A stretch of 45,499 nt of DNA from CAUZFZ01 sp963579025 (GTDB taxonomy: Bacteria; Planctomycetota; Planctomycetia; Planctomycetales; Planctomycetaceae), in contig CAUZFZ010000079.1 of assembly GCA_963579025.1 (NCBI GenBank), positions 1 through 45,499 of the forward strand. The letters run 5' to 3'. Under the pieces are notes generated by a model. It saw only the letters and a list, made by a program, of their open reading frames with translations. It searched no databases and had not been told where the DNA came from. Position 1 is the first letter of the stretch. Every line of letters begins with the position of its first letter. This document shows positions 26,581 to 34,740 of this stretch, in pieces. The position numbers and the translations under genes were made by a program.

Positions 26581-28881
26581 TTACTTGCGGTACAGGAACG
26601 AATCCGACGTCAACAGCGAGACGAGCAACTCGTTGAAGCTACCGTCGCTGTTGACGTATGCCTTGTCTGCCGCGATCAGTGTCGGTGAATCGCTGAGCAT
26701 TTCATTGCGGCCCATCCAGTAGCGGAACGCGTGCCGCACAAACGATTGTCGCACGCGTGGAGACTTCGCCAGTCGATGCACAAGTTCAATCGCGTCTTTG
26801 ACCGGACCGTCCAAATCCGGTTCTCCGCTGGCAACAATCCCGCCACTGGCATCGACCGGAATCTTCTCGGTCTTGCGCTCGCCAACAAGTTCGTCCGTGC
26901 GATAGTGCCCGAAGTGATCGTACATCTCGAATGGAAGACCGAGTGGGTTCATCCGACGATGGCAACGGATGCATCGAGCTTCCTGAGTCACACGTAGACG
27001 ATGACGCAGCGTGTGGTCAGGCTCATCGGGAACTTGAGCTTCGACGTCCAACGGCACGTCCGGAATTGTCCCTGCCAGCAGACGCTCGCGAATCCAGTGA
27101 CCGCGGCCGACGACGTCGTTGTCAAAATTGACAGACTGTGCCACCAGCCATGCGGGATGTGTCAGGATACCGGCCCGTCGACCCGGAACTTCAATCGGCT
27201 GGTCCTTCGTCCAATTGAAGCGATTGCCATCGAATCCATAGACCGAGATGTATGACGTCTCGAAGAACTGTGGGTCGTTGTGGACGGTACGAGGGATCAA
27301 CTCAAGGCCCTGCGTGAGAATCCAGGCCCGGCTGTAGTTGCCCTGCTTATGCGGGCCGATCTCTTTTCCTCGTTCTTTCAATCGAGCGATCGTCGCGAGG
27401 GTTTCTTCACGCGTATTCCGAATGACTGCCTCGAACAGTTCCGGATCTTTGATCACTGGAAATGCGACAAAGTAGCGATCGGTGGTCAGCAGTTCGGCGA
27501 AGACGTCGCGGTCCTGCTTGAGGACATGCTCGACCAGCAAATCCGCGTCACGAACCAGATACGGAACTTCCCGCTGCCATCCGGACTTGTCCTTGAACAC
27601 TTCGGTGGCGCGGTGGTATCCGAAGAATTCCTGGAAGAACCGCAGCTTGCGATGCTTCTCGATCTCGTCATCGGACAGGATTCGTCGGACCTCACGTTCG
27701 ACGTCCGCTTTCGTCTCTAATGATCCCCGTCTGCCTCGAGACCAAAGCACCTCGTCGGGACCATCGTCGGTCAACGCGTAGGAGATGGCGAAGACGAGTT
27801 CTTTCCACGAGAGTTTTCGCCGACCGTGCTCGTCCGCGGGGCTCATCCCGACTTCCATGCGGAAGACGAATTCCGGGCTGACGACAACAGCCGTAATAAG
27901 TCCTCGCAGCGCTGCCAGACGACCACTTCTATCAATGCTCTGTTTCAGCAAACCACCATACTGCTCGAACTCGGCCTCCGTCGGGCTTCTCAACAGGATC
28001 AGATCAAACGTCCGATGTACGGCTGCTCGTTGTTCTTCGGCGCTGGGTGATTCCGCCCCAGTGACGAACGGTTCGAATTCCAAGTGCCGAGCCGGCGGCT
28101 CGATCTTGAATCGTTCCCATTTGCTGCCGCGACGAATGCTGGGGATCCCCACCGCATGTGGCGGCTGCAGTTCCTTGTCGTAAACGGTTTTGTCCGATGT
28201 CAGTCGTTCCGCAATCTGCCCGCCAGCATCCATCAAGGCTCGCAAGACGGCTTCGTCGGCATGCACGCTGCCGGAATAGTTCGTGAAGTGTTCTGGATCG
28301 AGTGAAGGGAACGGCTGGCTATAGCCGTAGGCCGCCCACTTGGAATCCTCGCGTGAATGTGCCTTCTCGTAGCGCAATCGGGGGATCACCCACAGTTGTT
28401 CCATCAGTGAGTCGTACTGCGACTGACTCTTCCGCCACAGCCGCGGCGGCGACCATGCCGGGCCCTTGAATCGACCACTGAACAGCCTGTCGTGATCGAT
28501 CTGATTGCCATCGCCGGGCAGTGGTCCGCCCGGCAATTGCGGATCGATCCCTGCCTGCGTCATCGACTGGATAATCCAGTCGATGACAACTTCGCGGTCG
28601 GCCAGTTTCGGACGAGGCTCACCATCGGGAGGCATCTCTCCGGTTGCCACTTGCATCAGCACGCGTTGCCATAGCGTGGCGTTGCCGTCGGTGACGGGTT
28701 TCAACTCGTCGAGAGACACATTGCCCTCGGGCTCATCTCCGCTGTGGCAGCTTACACAGTGCTGCTTCGAAAACGCCTGTGGAGTCGCGGGTGACTTCGG
28801 TTCGTCTGCTTCCACACGTGAAGCGGTAAGGCTCAATATAAGCACAAGCAGCAGCGTGGCTTGTGTGAGTGTCCAGTTCAT
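26581..28881 (-). CDS. C-heme protein with DUF1592/DUF1588-type domains (module 2)
   Basis: The 766-residue protein has a signal peptide (hydrophobic core about 7-20, cleavage near VEA) and an N-terminal c-heme site CVSCH at 42-46. Later regions fit DUF1595 (RAAVHRTFDLILLRSPTEAE), DUF1592 (WKELVFAISYALTDDGPDE), DUF1588 (RAGILTHPAWLVAQSVNFDN with CIRCHRRMNPLG at about 637) and DUF1585 (FVRHAFRYWMGRNEMLSDS). It is shorter than the module 1 protein and lacks an obvious DUF1587 region. Extracytoplasmic, with unknown reaction. The ATG at 28881 opens the signal peptide; an ATG at 28917 would add 12 residues. The DUF1552 partner follows after the 116-bp repeat element. Confidence 0.86.
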   Translation of the reverse strand: MNWTLTQATLLLVLILSLTASRVEADEPKSPATPQAFSKQHCVSCHSGDEPEGNVSLDELKPVTDGNATLWQRVLMQVATGEMPPDGEPRPKLADREVVIDWIIQSMTQAGIDPQLPGGPLPGDGNQIDHDRLFSGRFKGPAWSPPRLWRKSQSQYDSLMEQLWVIPRLRYEKAHSREDSKWAAYGYSQPFPSLDPEHFTNYSGSVHADEAVLRALMDAGGQIAERLTSDKTVYDKELQPPHAVGIPSIRRGSKWERFKIEPPARHLEFEPFVTGAESPSAEEQRAAVHRTFDLILLRSPTEAEFEQYGGLLKQSIDRSGRLAALRGLITAVVVSPEFVFRMEVGMSPADEHGRRKLSWKELVFAISYALTDDGPDEVLWSRGRRGSLETKADVEREVRRILSDDEIEKHRKLRFFQEFFGYHRATEVFKDKSGWQREVPYLVRDADLLVEHVLKQDRDVFAELLTTDRYFVAFPVIKDPELFEAVIRNTREETLATIARLKERGKEIGPHKQGNYSRAWILTQGLELIPRTVHNDPQFFETSYISVYGFDGNRFNWTKDQPIEVPGRRAGILTHPAWLVAQSVNFDNDVVGRGHWIRERLLAGTIPDVPLDVEAQVPDEPDHTLRHRLRVTQEARCIRCHRRMNPLGLPFEMYDHFGHYRTDELVGERKTEKIPVDASGGIVASGEPDLDGPVKDAIELVHRLAKSPRVRQSFVRHAFRYWMGRNEMLSDSPTLIAADKAYVNSDGSFNELLVSLLTSDSFLYRK

Positions 28882-28992
28882 GATTGATCCAGCTATGGTG
28901 GTTATGTGCCGCGGCAAAGCGGCTGCGTCCCGTAGTCGTCTGATTTATGCAACTCCCTGTATGTACGACGTAACAATGGGGTTTTCTGACTG

Positions 28993-30156
28993 CTACGGCA
29001 GCAGTGCACCGCCGTTTTTCATCAGGTGTATTTCCCAGCGTTGCAAGGCGACGTTGCGCTGGTTCTGCGGGTTCAGTGGACGGTAATCGTAGCGCTGACC
29101 GTTCGTCAGTCGGAAGATATGCTGAAATGCCAGTTGGCGGATGACGACACTGTCGTGACTGAGCCAGTCAACGAGGGCCCGTGACGTCGTCTGATTCCGG
29201 GCGTCATCGTTCCCATACCCCCACAGCAGCCGGTAGATTGGCTCGACTTCATCGGGCGGAAACGACTTCTGCAGTTCACTCTTAAGAACATCGGCATTCT
29301 GTTTGGCGCGTGGCAGCCATTGCCTCAGCCCCGTAATCGCTGCCGCGCGCGATGCTTCGAATTCCGTTGTCGCCAGTGCCTGAACCAGTTCGCTCGGTAA
29401 TTCGGTAACGGCCAGACACTTCACTGCCAGGTCCGACAATGCCGGAACACTCGACAGAACGATCGCTGGAATGCTGTGACGGATCGGATGATCCGGGTCA
29501 ACCGCATTGGCGAACTTCGCGGCATGGCGTCGTTGCGTCGCCGCGAGTCCGCGACTGTTCGAGTCAAGCCACACCGGCGTGGTCAACAGTGGCGATTGGT
29601 TAAGCGACTTGACGTTCTCGGCCCATTCTTTCGGAGAGAGTTGATACGACACTGGACCGAGCAGATTCTGCTTGCCCGAGACGGCACCCGAAAACTCGGC
29701 GCGTCCCTTAATGACGTACAGTTTTCCGACGTACGGTTGATCCGGGCCGATTTCGAAACCAATGGGCTCAGAGGGAATAATCTCGATTCCGCACAGTGAA
29801 TCACCTGATGGCAGAATGAGCTGACATGGTTCTCCGGAAAGCTGCAGACCGATTGTCACTGCTTCCGACTGACCATCCGGGTCCTCGCGTGCGATCGTGA
29901 ATCGGCCGCGCAACAGAGTGAATTGCAAAGCCTGTTCGGAAGTGGCTCCCTTCAACTCCAGAGCCGATCCGCCATGCAGCGTGATTAGGAGTCGTTGGGC
30001 ATCCACACGCAAGGTGGCGGGAAACAGTTCCGGAGCTGCCACCCGATCGCCAGTCCGCACGACGCTGCGGTATGGCATACTCAGCCAGCCGGACTCGTCA
30101 AGACGCAGCAGAAGGCCGTCTTGGGTCGAGTACAACACCTCGCAAATGAGGGTCAA
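28993..30156 (-). CDS. FecR-like domain protein, probably missing its N-terminus
   Basis: The 387-residue frame opens with TTG at 30156 and moves straight into a FecR-like beta-rich region (about residues 5-170: ESGWLSMPYRSVVRTGDRV, then an LLITLHGGSALEL strand pair). Residues about 215-385 are helical and HEAT-like (SDLAVKCLAVTELPSELVQA, FEASRAAAITGLRQWLP). FecR-type proteins of this kind normally have a cytoplasmic or zinc-finger anti-sigma segment and a membrane helix before the FecR region; none is found here. An in-frame stop lies a few codons before the TTG. The protein may be a 5'-truncated remnant still being read, or may be in use with a non-ATG start. It precedes the module 2 c-heme gene by 111 bp. 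Confidence 0.6.
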   Translation of the reverse strand: MTLICEVLYSTQDGLLLRLDESGWLSMPYRSVVRTGDRVAAPELFPATLRVDAQRLLITLHGGSALELKGATSEQALQFTLLRGRFTIAREDPDGQSEAVTIGLQLSGEPCQLILPSGDSLCGIEIIPSEPIGFEIGPDQPYVGKLYVIKGRAEFSGAVSGKQNLLGPVSYQLSPKEWAENVKSLNQSPLLTTPVWLDSNSRGLAATQRRHAAKFANAVDPDHPIRHSIPAIVLSSVPALSDLAVKCLAVTELPSELVQALATTEFEASRAAAITGLRQWLPRAKQNADVLKSELQKSFPPDEVEPIYRLLWGYGNDDARNQTTSRALVDWLSHDSVVIRQLAFQHIFRLTNGQRYDYRPLNPQNQRNVALQRWEIHLMKNGGALLP

Positions 30157-30248
30157 TTCGGGGCAATGTCAAACTTTTTTCAAATCGTCAGTAGAGCCAC
30201 TAAACCCTTAACAACACAGTGTTTTACGCGTCTCTCATCGCTCCAGCT

Positions 30249-30428
30249 TTAGATACCGTCCGCCATAATCAGGACGATGTTTGGCCGTTCGTCAGGTTCG
30301 GCCTGAGCTGGCGGCAACTGGAATACCGCTGCAACGAGTGTTGCGATCAGCGTGACCAGACTGATACGCAAGCGACTCCAGGAAGGACAATGGCTGCCGG
30401 TGCGCGTTGTGCTGGACATCTCAGGCAT
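30249..30428 (-). pseudogene. Truncated sulfatase gene (N-terminal remnant)
   Basis: The 59-codon frame has a strong ribosome binding site GAGAGG 7 nt before ATG at 30428, a basic region, a signal-peptide-like hydrophobic stretch (about 22-37) ending PPAQA, and then ERPNIVLIMADG, the first strand of the sulfatase family with its metal-ligand position. A stop follows two residues later. The catalytic CxPxR motif and the other roughly 400 residues are absent, and no other frame in the next 90 bp continues the family pattern. The gene was therefore cut just after the first strand. The adjacent FecR-like gene also lacks its beginning, which suggests one deletion removed the material between them. 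Confidence 0.75.
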
Positions 30429-30573
30429 GATGAATCCTCTCGTGTTATCAGCAAATGTGCGACGATCGTATGACGGTCGCTGGCCGGATCGATCTGCCGA
30501 AGGAATGACCGACAGTGGCATTCCCGTATGGCAGGCGATCTGGCGTCAAGGAACCGAACACGGTCCCGACTGC

Positions 30574-32055
30574 CTATTCGCCCTGTTTTCCGATCGGATG
30601 CGGGCTTGGCGGGATGACCGACTGTTCGTCACGTTTGGCCAGCAGCAGCTCAAGTTGCTCGATCAGTTCGGGTTCCAGGACGTGCTCGATGAAGTCCGCG
30701 TCGCGGTCGACGTGACTTGGTGCAATGTCCGCCTGCGTAATCAGGTACAGCTCCCACATACGATGATTGCGTACCGCCCGACTCGCTTCCCGGGCTCCCG
30801 AATGTGTCAGCCGCCAGCCACGCTCGCTGTCCATGCGCACGATCCCCTCGTGCACACCACGGCTCACTATCTGATTGACACGGTGTGCCGTCCAGGACCG
30901 CTTGCTGACAAGGTCGGCGTGTTCAACGGCCTCGGTGGTCAGACGCTCGACATTCTGGACACCGTCACCATTCACGCGCGATTCGATAATTTCGAACATC
31001 GCACGCAGCAGGTCGGCGCGGCCAATTCGTCGTTGCGTTTTACGGTGTCTCAGCCAGCGGCACACGATGCCACGTTCCGTGCCGAACATCAGGCTGATTA
31101 GAAAGAACATGGTTCCTGTCAGGACGATCGTCGGCCCGCCCGCCAGTTTGTCGAACAGAGCACTGGCGAGAGAGCCCAGCACGGCACTGACTCCACCAAT
31201 ACCCGCGGCGATTCCGATCATTTTTCCGAGGTTTTCCGTCCAGAATCGTGCAGCAGTTGGAGGAGTAATAAGCAGCGCCACCATCAGAATGCCAACGCTC
31301 TTCAGACCAATCACAGTGACGGCAACGACCAGCCCCGTCAGCGTGATGTCGAGCATAAAGACCGGCCAACCTTCAGCAATTGCGAAGCCTTCGTCGAAAC
31401 AAAGAAGTTTCATCTCTTTGAACAGCAGCAGACACAGCACCAGCACGACAAGTCCGGCCGATGCAATCAGTCGAATGTCGTCAGGCGTGATGGTTGCGGC
31501 GGAACCCAGAATGAAATGGTTGAGTCCGGCCTGGCCGCCGGTTTTCATCTGCTGCACAACTTTGAACATGACCGCGCCGAAGCCGAAGAACACGCCTAGT
31601 ACAGTGGCAAGAATCGCGTCGGGATTGATCCGTGAAAACCGTCGAATCAGATTGACGCAGACTACTGACGCCAGCCCGGCAAGAGCTGCTCCGCACAACA
31701 ACCACTTCAGGTCCCGCCCCGAGCCTGGAGCTATCAGTTCACCCACGATAAATGCCACGGCAACGCCGGGAAGGGCCGCATGACTGACGACATCACCCAC
31801 CAGTGCCTGTCGTCGCAGCAGCATGAATGTGCCAACGATGCCCGCAGTTGTTCCCAACAGAAGCGTCCCGAGCAGGACGAATCGAGTGTTTGGATCCCGC
31901 AGCGAAACGACGCGCAGCAATCGTTCGGCGAATGTTGGGCCGTCGGTTGCCGTTGTCTCGGGGGAGAGTAGAGCGGATCCGGTTGCCAGTGCGGCGACCA
32001 CAACGACGGCGCCGAGCAGCGAAACAAAGAGGAGCAATCCTCGATTGTCGCTCAC
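30574..32055 (-). CDS. Metal ABC transporter permease fused to a DtxR/MntR-like domain
   Basis: The 493-residue protein has two parts. Residues about 1-330 are a permease of the ZnuB/MntB/TroC family (ABC-3 type) with about eight to ten membrane segments; the conserved FMLLRRQALVGDVVSHAALP motif, which contacts the ATPase, and the GPTIVL segment are clear. Residues about 345-490 are soluble and resemble iron/manganese-dependent DtxR/MntR regulators: a winged-helix-like region (SRGVHEGIVRMDSERGWRLT), then NHRMWELYL and HVDRDADFIEHVL, which keep candidate metal ligands of the MntR type. The start overlaps the ATPase stop by 4 nt (ATGA). No second permease gene is found, so a homodimer is likely. 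The fused domain may sense cytoplasmic metal. Confidence 0.88.
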   Translation of the reverse strand: MSDNRGLLLFVSLLGAVVVVAALATGSALLSPETTATDGPTFAERLLRVVSLRDPNTRFVLLGTLLLGTTAGIVGTFMLLRRQALVGDVVSHAALPGVAVAFIVGELIAPGSGRDLKWLLCGAALAGLASVVCVNLIRRFSRINPDAILATVLGVFFGFGAVMFKVVQQMKTGGQAGLNHFILGSAATITPDDIRLIASAGLVVLVLCLLLFKEMKLLCFDEGFAIAEGWPVFMLDITLTGLVVAVTVIGLKSVGILMVALLITPPTAARFWTENLGKMIGIAAGIGGVSAVLGSLASALFDKLAGGPTIVLTGTMFFLISLMFGTERGIVCRWLRHRKTQRRIGRADLLRAMFEIIESRVNGDGVQNVERLTTEAVEHADLVSKRSWTAHRVNQIVSRGVHEGIVRMDSERGWRLTHSGAREASRAVRNHRMWELYLITQADIAPSHVDRDADFIEHVLEPELIEQLELLLAKRDEQSVIPPSPHPIGKQGE

Positions 32056-32867
32056 CTCGCATCTCCCGACATGGTCATGCGGTGTCCGACCTGGTCGAGC
32101 AGCGCCAACTTACCTCCGTAGGTCGCGCGCAGATTCTCCGGCGTAAACACTTCAGACACGGGTCCCTGCGCGATCAGCCGCATGTTCAACAGCAGCACTT
32201 CGTCGAAATATTCCGGGACCGTCTGCAGATCGTGATGCACCACCAATGCCGTTCTGCCAGCGTCTTTCAGTTCACGCAGCACGGCGACAATGGCGTGTTC
32301 GGTCGCAGCGTCGACTCCGGCAAACGGCTCGTCCATCAGGTACAGATCAGATTCCTGGGCAAGGGCGCGCGCCAGAAACACGCGCTGCTGCTGCCCGCCT
32401 GAAAGCTGACTGATCTGCCGCATGGCAAAATCCTGCATGCCGACGCGCACAAGAGCTCTCATTGCTTTCTGTCGATATTTGCGAGTGACAGGACGGAACC
32501 AGCCGATTCGGCGATACAGTCCCATCGTGACGACCTCGAGCGCGTTGATTGGAAAATCCCAGTCGACGCTGCTGCGTTGAGGCACGTAGCCAACCTGCTC
32601 GCGCTGTTTGCGGTAAGTCTGCCCGAAGATTCTCACACTTCCGGAGACGGTCGGCACCAGATTCAGCACGGCTTTGATGAGCGTGCTTTTGCCAGCACCG
32701 TTTGGACCGACGATCGCAATCAGCCGGCCAGGCGGAGCGTTGTAGTCAATATCCCACAGGACAGGCTTACGGTGATACGCGACAGTCATGTCGTGTATCG
32801 ACAGTGGCGAACTGGCCGGATGCTCCTCGGCGGGAACGGCAGCAGTTTGTGTCGTAGATTCCAACAT
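32052..32867 (-). CDS. Metal (Mn/Zn type) ABC transporter ATP-binding protein
   Basis: The 271-residue protein is the ATPase of the metal importer. Walker A is GPNGAGKST, the Q-loop follows, the ABC signature is LSGGQQQR, Walker B is LYLMDEP with the catalytic Glu, and the switch His is in VVHHDL. The C-terminal part resembles the ZnuC/MntB/TroB group. About 20 extra N-terminal residues precede the core ISIHDMTVAY-like strand, so a later start is possible, but no better ribosome binding site is evident. The 3' end overlaps the permease start by 4 nt. The substrate-binding gene lies upstream on the same strand after a 297-bp gap filled with inverted repeats. Confidence 0.93.
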   Translation of the reverse strand: MLESTTQTAAVPAEEHPASSPLSIHDMTVAYHRKPVLWDIDYNAPPGRLIAIVGPNGAGKSTLIKAVLNLVPTVSGSVRIFGQTYRKQREQVGYVPQRSSVDWDFPINALEVVTMGLYRRIGWFRPVTRKYRQKAMRALVRVGMQDFAMRQISQLSGGQQQRVFLARALAQESDLYLMDEPFAGVDAATEHAIVAVLRELKDAGRTALVVHHDLQTVPEYFDEVLLLNMRLIAQGPVSEVFTPENLRATYGGKLALLDQVGHRMTMSGDAR

Positions 32868-32915
32868 ATTTATCTCGAACGACCATCGTTCCGCCGCCGC
32901 CGCCGTGTCTATTCA

Positions 32916-32965
32916 CATTTGCCATTAGCAGACTCACGTCATCGACAGCATCCCAATGGCAAATG
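32916..32965. repeat. Inverted repeat in the metal-transport operon
   Basis: CATTTGCCATT (32916-32926) and AATGGCAAATG (32955-32965) are perfect 11-bp inverses separated by 28 nt. The pair lies 49 bp upstream of the ATPase start and may be part of a dispersed repeat or a regulatory hairpin in the leader of the ATPase-permease transcript. Confidence 0.5.
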
Positions 32966-33067
32966 ACTAATGACCATTCAAACCCGCTCTCTCTCCCGCG
33001 AGGGAGAGACGACATCCGGCGGCCATTCCTTGAGCGTTTCCTAACCCGGACGAGTCGGAACCAATCA

Positions 33068-33152
33068 GTAGCGAAACTCGCCAAGAGTTTCGGCCGAAAG
33101 TCTTGGCGACTTTCGCTACGTCAGAAATCCTGCGCGTCTTGCGCAGGATTTC
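33068..33152. repeat. Two adjacent hairpin repeats in the metal-transport operon
   Basis: The first unit (33068-33119) is a 52-bp near-perfect palindrome: GTAGCGAAACTCGCCAAGAG faces CTTGGCGACTTTCGCTAC with only two mismatches in about 25 pairs. The second (33124-33152) is a perfect 12-bp hairpin, GAAATCCTGCGC/GCGCAGGATTTC, with a 5-nt loop. The stop of the substrate-binding gene is 13 bp away, so on the minus strand these hairpins lie just downstream of it. They may reduce read-through to the ATPase and permease, or they may be REP-like insertions. Confidence 0.65.
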
Positions 33153-33164
33153 ATTGATAAGAGC

Positions 33165-34238
33165 CTACTCTCGCGCCGTTTCCTGCGCTTCAGATGCCAG
33201 TTTGCCTTGCCAGCCACTCTCCGGCGCTTCGCCGCCAAGTGCTCGCGCGATCTTTGTCGCATTGTGATCCATCATTCCGATGTATGTGCCCTCGTAGGTG
33301 TTGGGCGCACCCATCGCGTCAGAGAACAGCTCCGCTCCGATCTTCAGTTCCCAGTCACGACCGGCACATCCGACGATGACGGCTTTGATATTCGACTCAG
33401 ACACGCTCGATTCAACAAAGATTGCCGGCACCTGATTCTCGACGATGAAGTCCACCAGGTTGTTGATGTCTGCAACGCCTGCCTGCGACTCGGTTGAGAT
33501 CCCCTGTATCGCCTTCACCTCGATGCCATAGGCTCGCCCGAAGTACCCGAACGCGTCGTGAGCTGTGACCAGATAGCGCGATTTCTCCGGTATGGTTCCA
33601 ATGACCTGCTGGCAGTACTCGTGCAGTTCAGCCAGTTGCTTCTGGTACGCCTCACCGTTGGCCTTGTAGACATCGACATGTGCCGTATCGAACTCGGCGA
33701 GTGCCTTGGCCGCGAAACCCGCACACTGGCTCCAGGCAGAGACATCCATCCAGACATGCGGATCCCAGTGGCCTTCGAACTCGGGTGGTTCGAGCAGCAG
33801 CTTCTTATCCAGTCCTTCGGTCACTGCGTAAACCGGTTTGCCCTTCCGACCGACCTGAGCAAAGTTGTCGGCCATTCGCCCTTCGAGCATCAGACCTGAA
33901 TAAAACACAACGTCGGCGTTCAGCAGAGCCTGCACGTCGTCTCGACCTGCGGTGAAAAGATGCGGGTCGATTCCCTCGCCCATCAAGCCAGCGACCTTCG
34001 CGTGTTCACCGGCTACGACTCGGACGATGTCCGTCACCATTCCGCAGGTGGTCGTGACTTCGAAGGGACCGACACGTTCCGGCTGCCCGGCTGCTGCACC
34101 TGTCAGGCTGGTTGGAGGCGCGGCCGGTGCAGGTGTGCTGCTTCCACACCCGGCAAGATTCAACAGAGCGGCGGCGCTAATCACGAGAACAGCGCCAAAC
34201 GCGACCGATGGGAGATGTCCCGAAAACCTGTGTTTCAT
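33165..34238 (-). CDS. Metal ABC transporter substrate-binding lipoprotein, probably manganese type
   Basis: The 357-residue protein is a cluster A-I solute-binding protein. A signal peptide ends in the lipobox LAGC with Cys31 as the lipidated residue. The expected metal ligands are His93 in DPHLF, His161 in DPHVW, Glu276 in FVESS and Asp324 in MMDHN; the His-His-Glu-Asp set is that of Mn/Fe proteins such as PsaA and TroA, whereas zinc-specific ZnuA has a third His and often a His-rich loop, which is absent. Manganese preference is therefore inferred. The frame is open to 34382, but AGGAG sits 7 nt before the ATG at 34238, which starts the signal peptide; ATG at 34241 is the alternative. Confidence 0.9.
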   Translation of the reverse strand: MKHRFSGHLPSVAFGAVLVISAAALLNLAGCGSSTPAPAAPPTSLTGAAAGQPERVGPFEVTTTCGMVTDIVRVVAGEHAKVAGLMGEGIDPHLFTAGRDDVQALLNADVVFYSGLMLEGRMADNFAQVGRKGKPVYAVTEGLDKKLLLEPPEFEGHWDPHVWMDVSAWSQCAGFAAKALAEFDTAHVDVYKANGEAYQKQLAELHEYCQQVIGTIPEKSRYLVTAHDAFGYFGRAYGIEVKAIQGISTESQAGVADINNLVDFIVENQVPAIFVESSVSESNIKAVIVGCAGRDWELKIGAELFSDAMGAPNTYEGTYIGMMDHNATKIARALGGEAPESGWQGKLASEAQETARE

Positions 34239-34399
34239 CATTCTGCTCCTGCTCACGCGCGGCGTGATTTCTGGTGGACTCTGATTCGGCAGTTCGGCGC
34301 GGATGACTCCGTCGACGCCGTTGGTCCCGCTCATCGGGCGGGCGAAGGTTCTCGCGGCAGCCACGAGGGGGTTTCCGGACACCGTTCTCGCTGCTGCGG

Positions 34400-34421
34400 A
34401 GTTTTTGATTAGTCAAAAACT
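34400..34421. promoter_or_regulatory. Interrupted palindrome, candidate metal-regulator operator
   Basis: Arms AGTTTTTGA (34400-34408) and TCAAAAACT (34413-34421) are perfect 9-bp inverses separated by TTAG. The site lies 162 bp upstream of the substrate-binding gene start, in A/T-rich sequence that stands out from the GC-rich surroundings. Its size and symmetry fit operators of DtxR/MntR-type dimers; no direct evidence ties it to the regulator-like domain of the permease. Confidence 0.45.
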
Positions 34422-34701
34422 AGTCGGTTGCACGAGCTGTGGCAAGTCAGTGGACTTTCCGGCGTCACGGGCCGAAGATCGAGAATAAATGCGGAACAAG
34501 AGATCCGTACTGCTTGTCCAGAACGTGCGAGGCTTCCATAATCACTGTCGATGCCATGACTTCCGACGATTCCCGGAATAGAATTGCGTCTCGCAGAGCC
34601 GATGACGGAACACGATCGGCTGTCATTGACTGGTGCTGAACTGGCTGTACGTGTGGTGCCCGGCAGGAACGGATTCTTTCATCCAGCCTGGCATCGTTTT
34701 G

Positions 34702-34708
34702 TATACAT
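34702..34708 (+). promoter_or_regulatory. Possible -10 element for aceE
   Basis: TATACAT lies 33 bp before the aceE ATG, in a suitable place for a -10 hexamer, followed by a short leader with GGAT near 34727. The -35 region is poor (no TTGACA-like hexamer at 17 bp), so this is a weak call. Confidence 0.25.
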
Positions 34709-34740
34709 AAGTGACCTGACTCATCTGGATTGATACCGCT

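Larger units (their letters stand above)
34239..34740. other. Divergent intergenic region between metal transporter and aceE
   Basis: This 502-bp gap contains no convincing gene. Open frames on both strands are short and without a recognisable domain. It holds a 22-bp interrupted palindrome at 34400-34421 and a possible aceE promoter near 34702, listed separately. The sequence nearest 34240-34390 is GC-rich and could be a leader for the metal-transport transcript. Confidence 0.5.

Noticed and set aside
34439..34639. 66-residue plus-strand frame in the gap before aceE
   Set aside because: No domain, no ribosome binding site and an unusual composition; considered non-coding.
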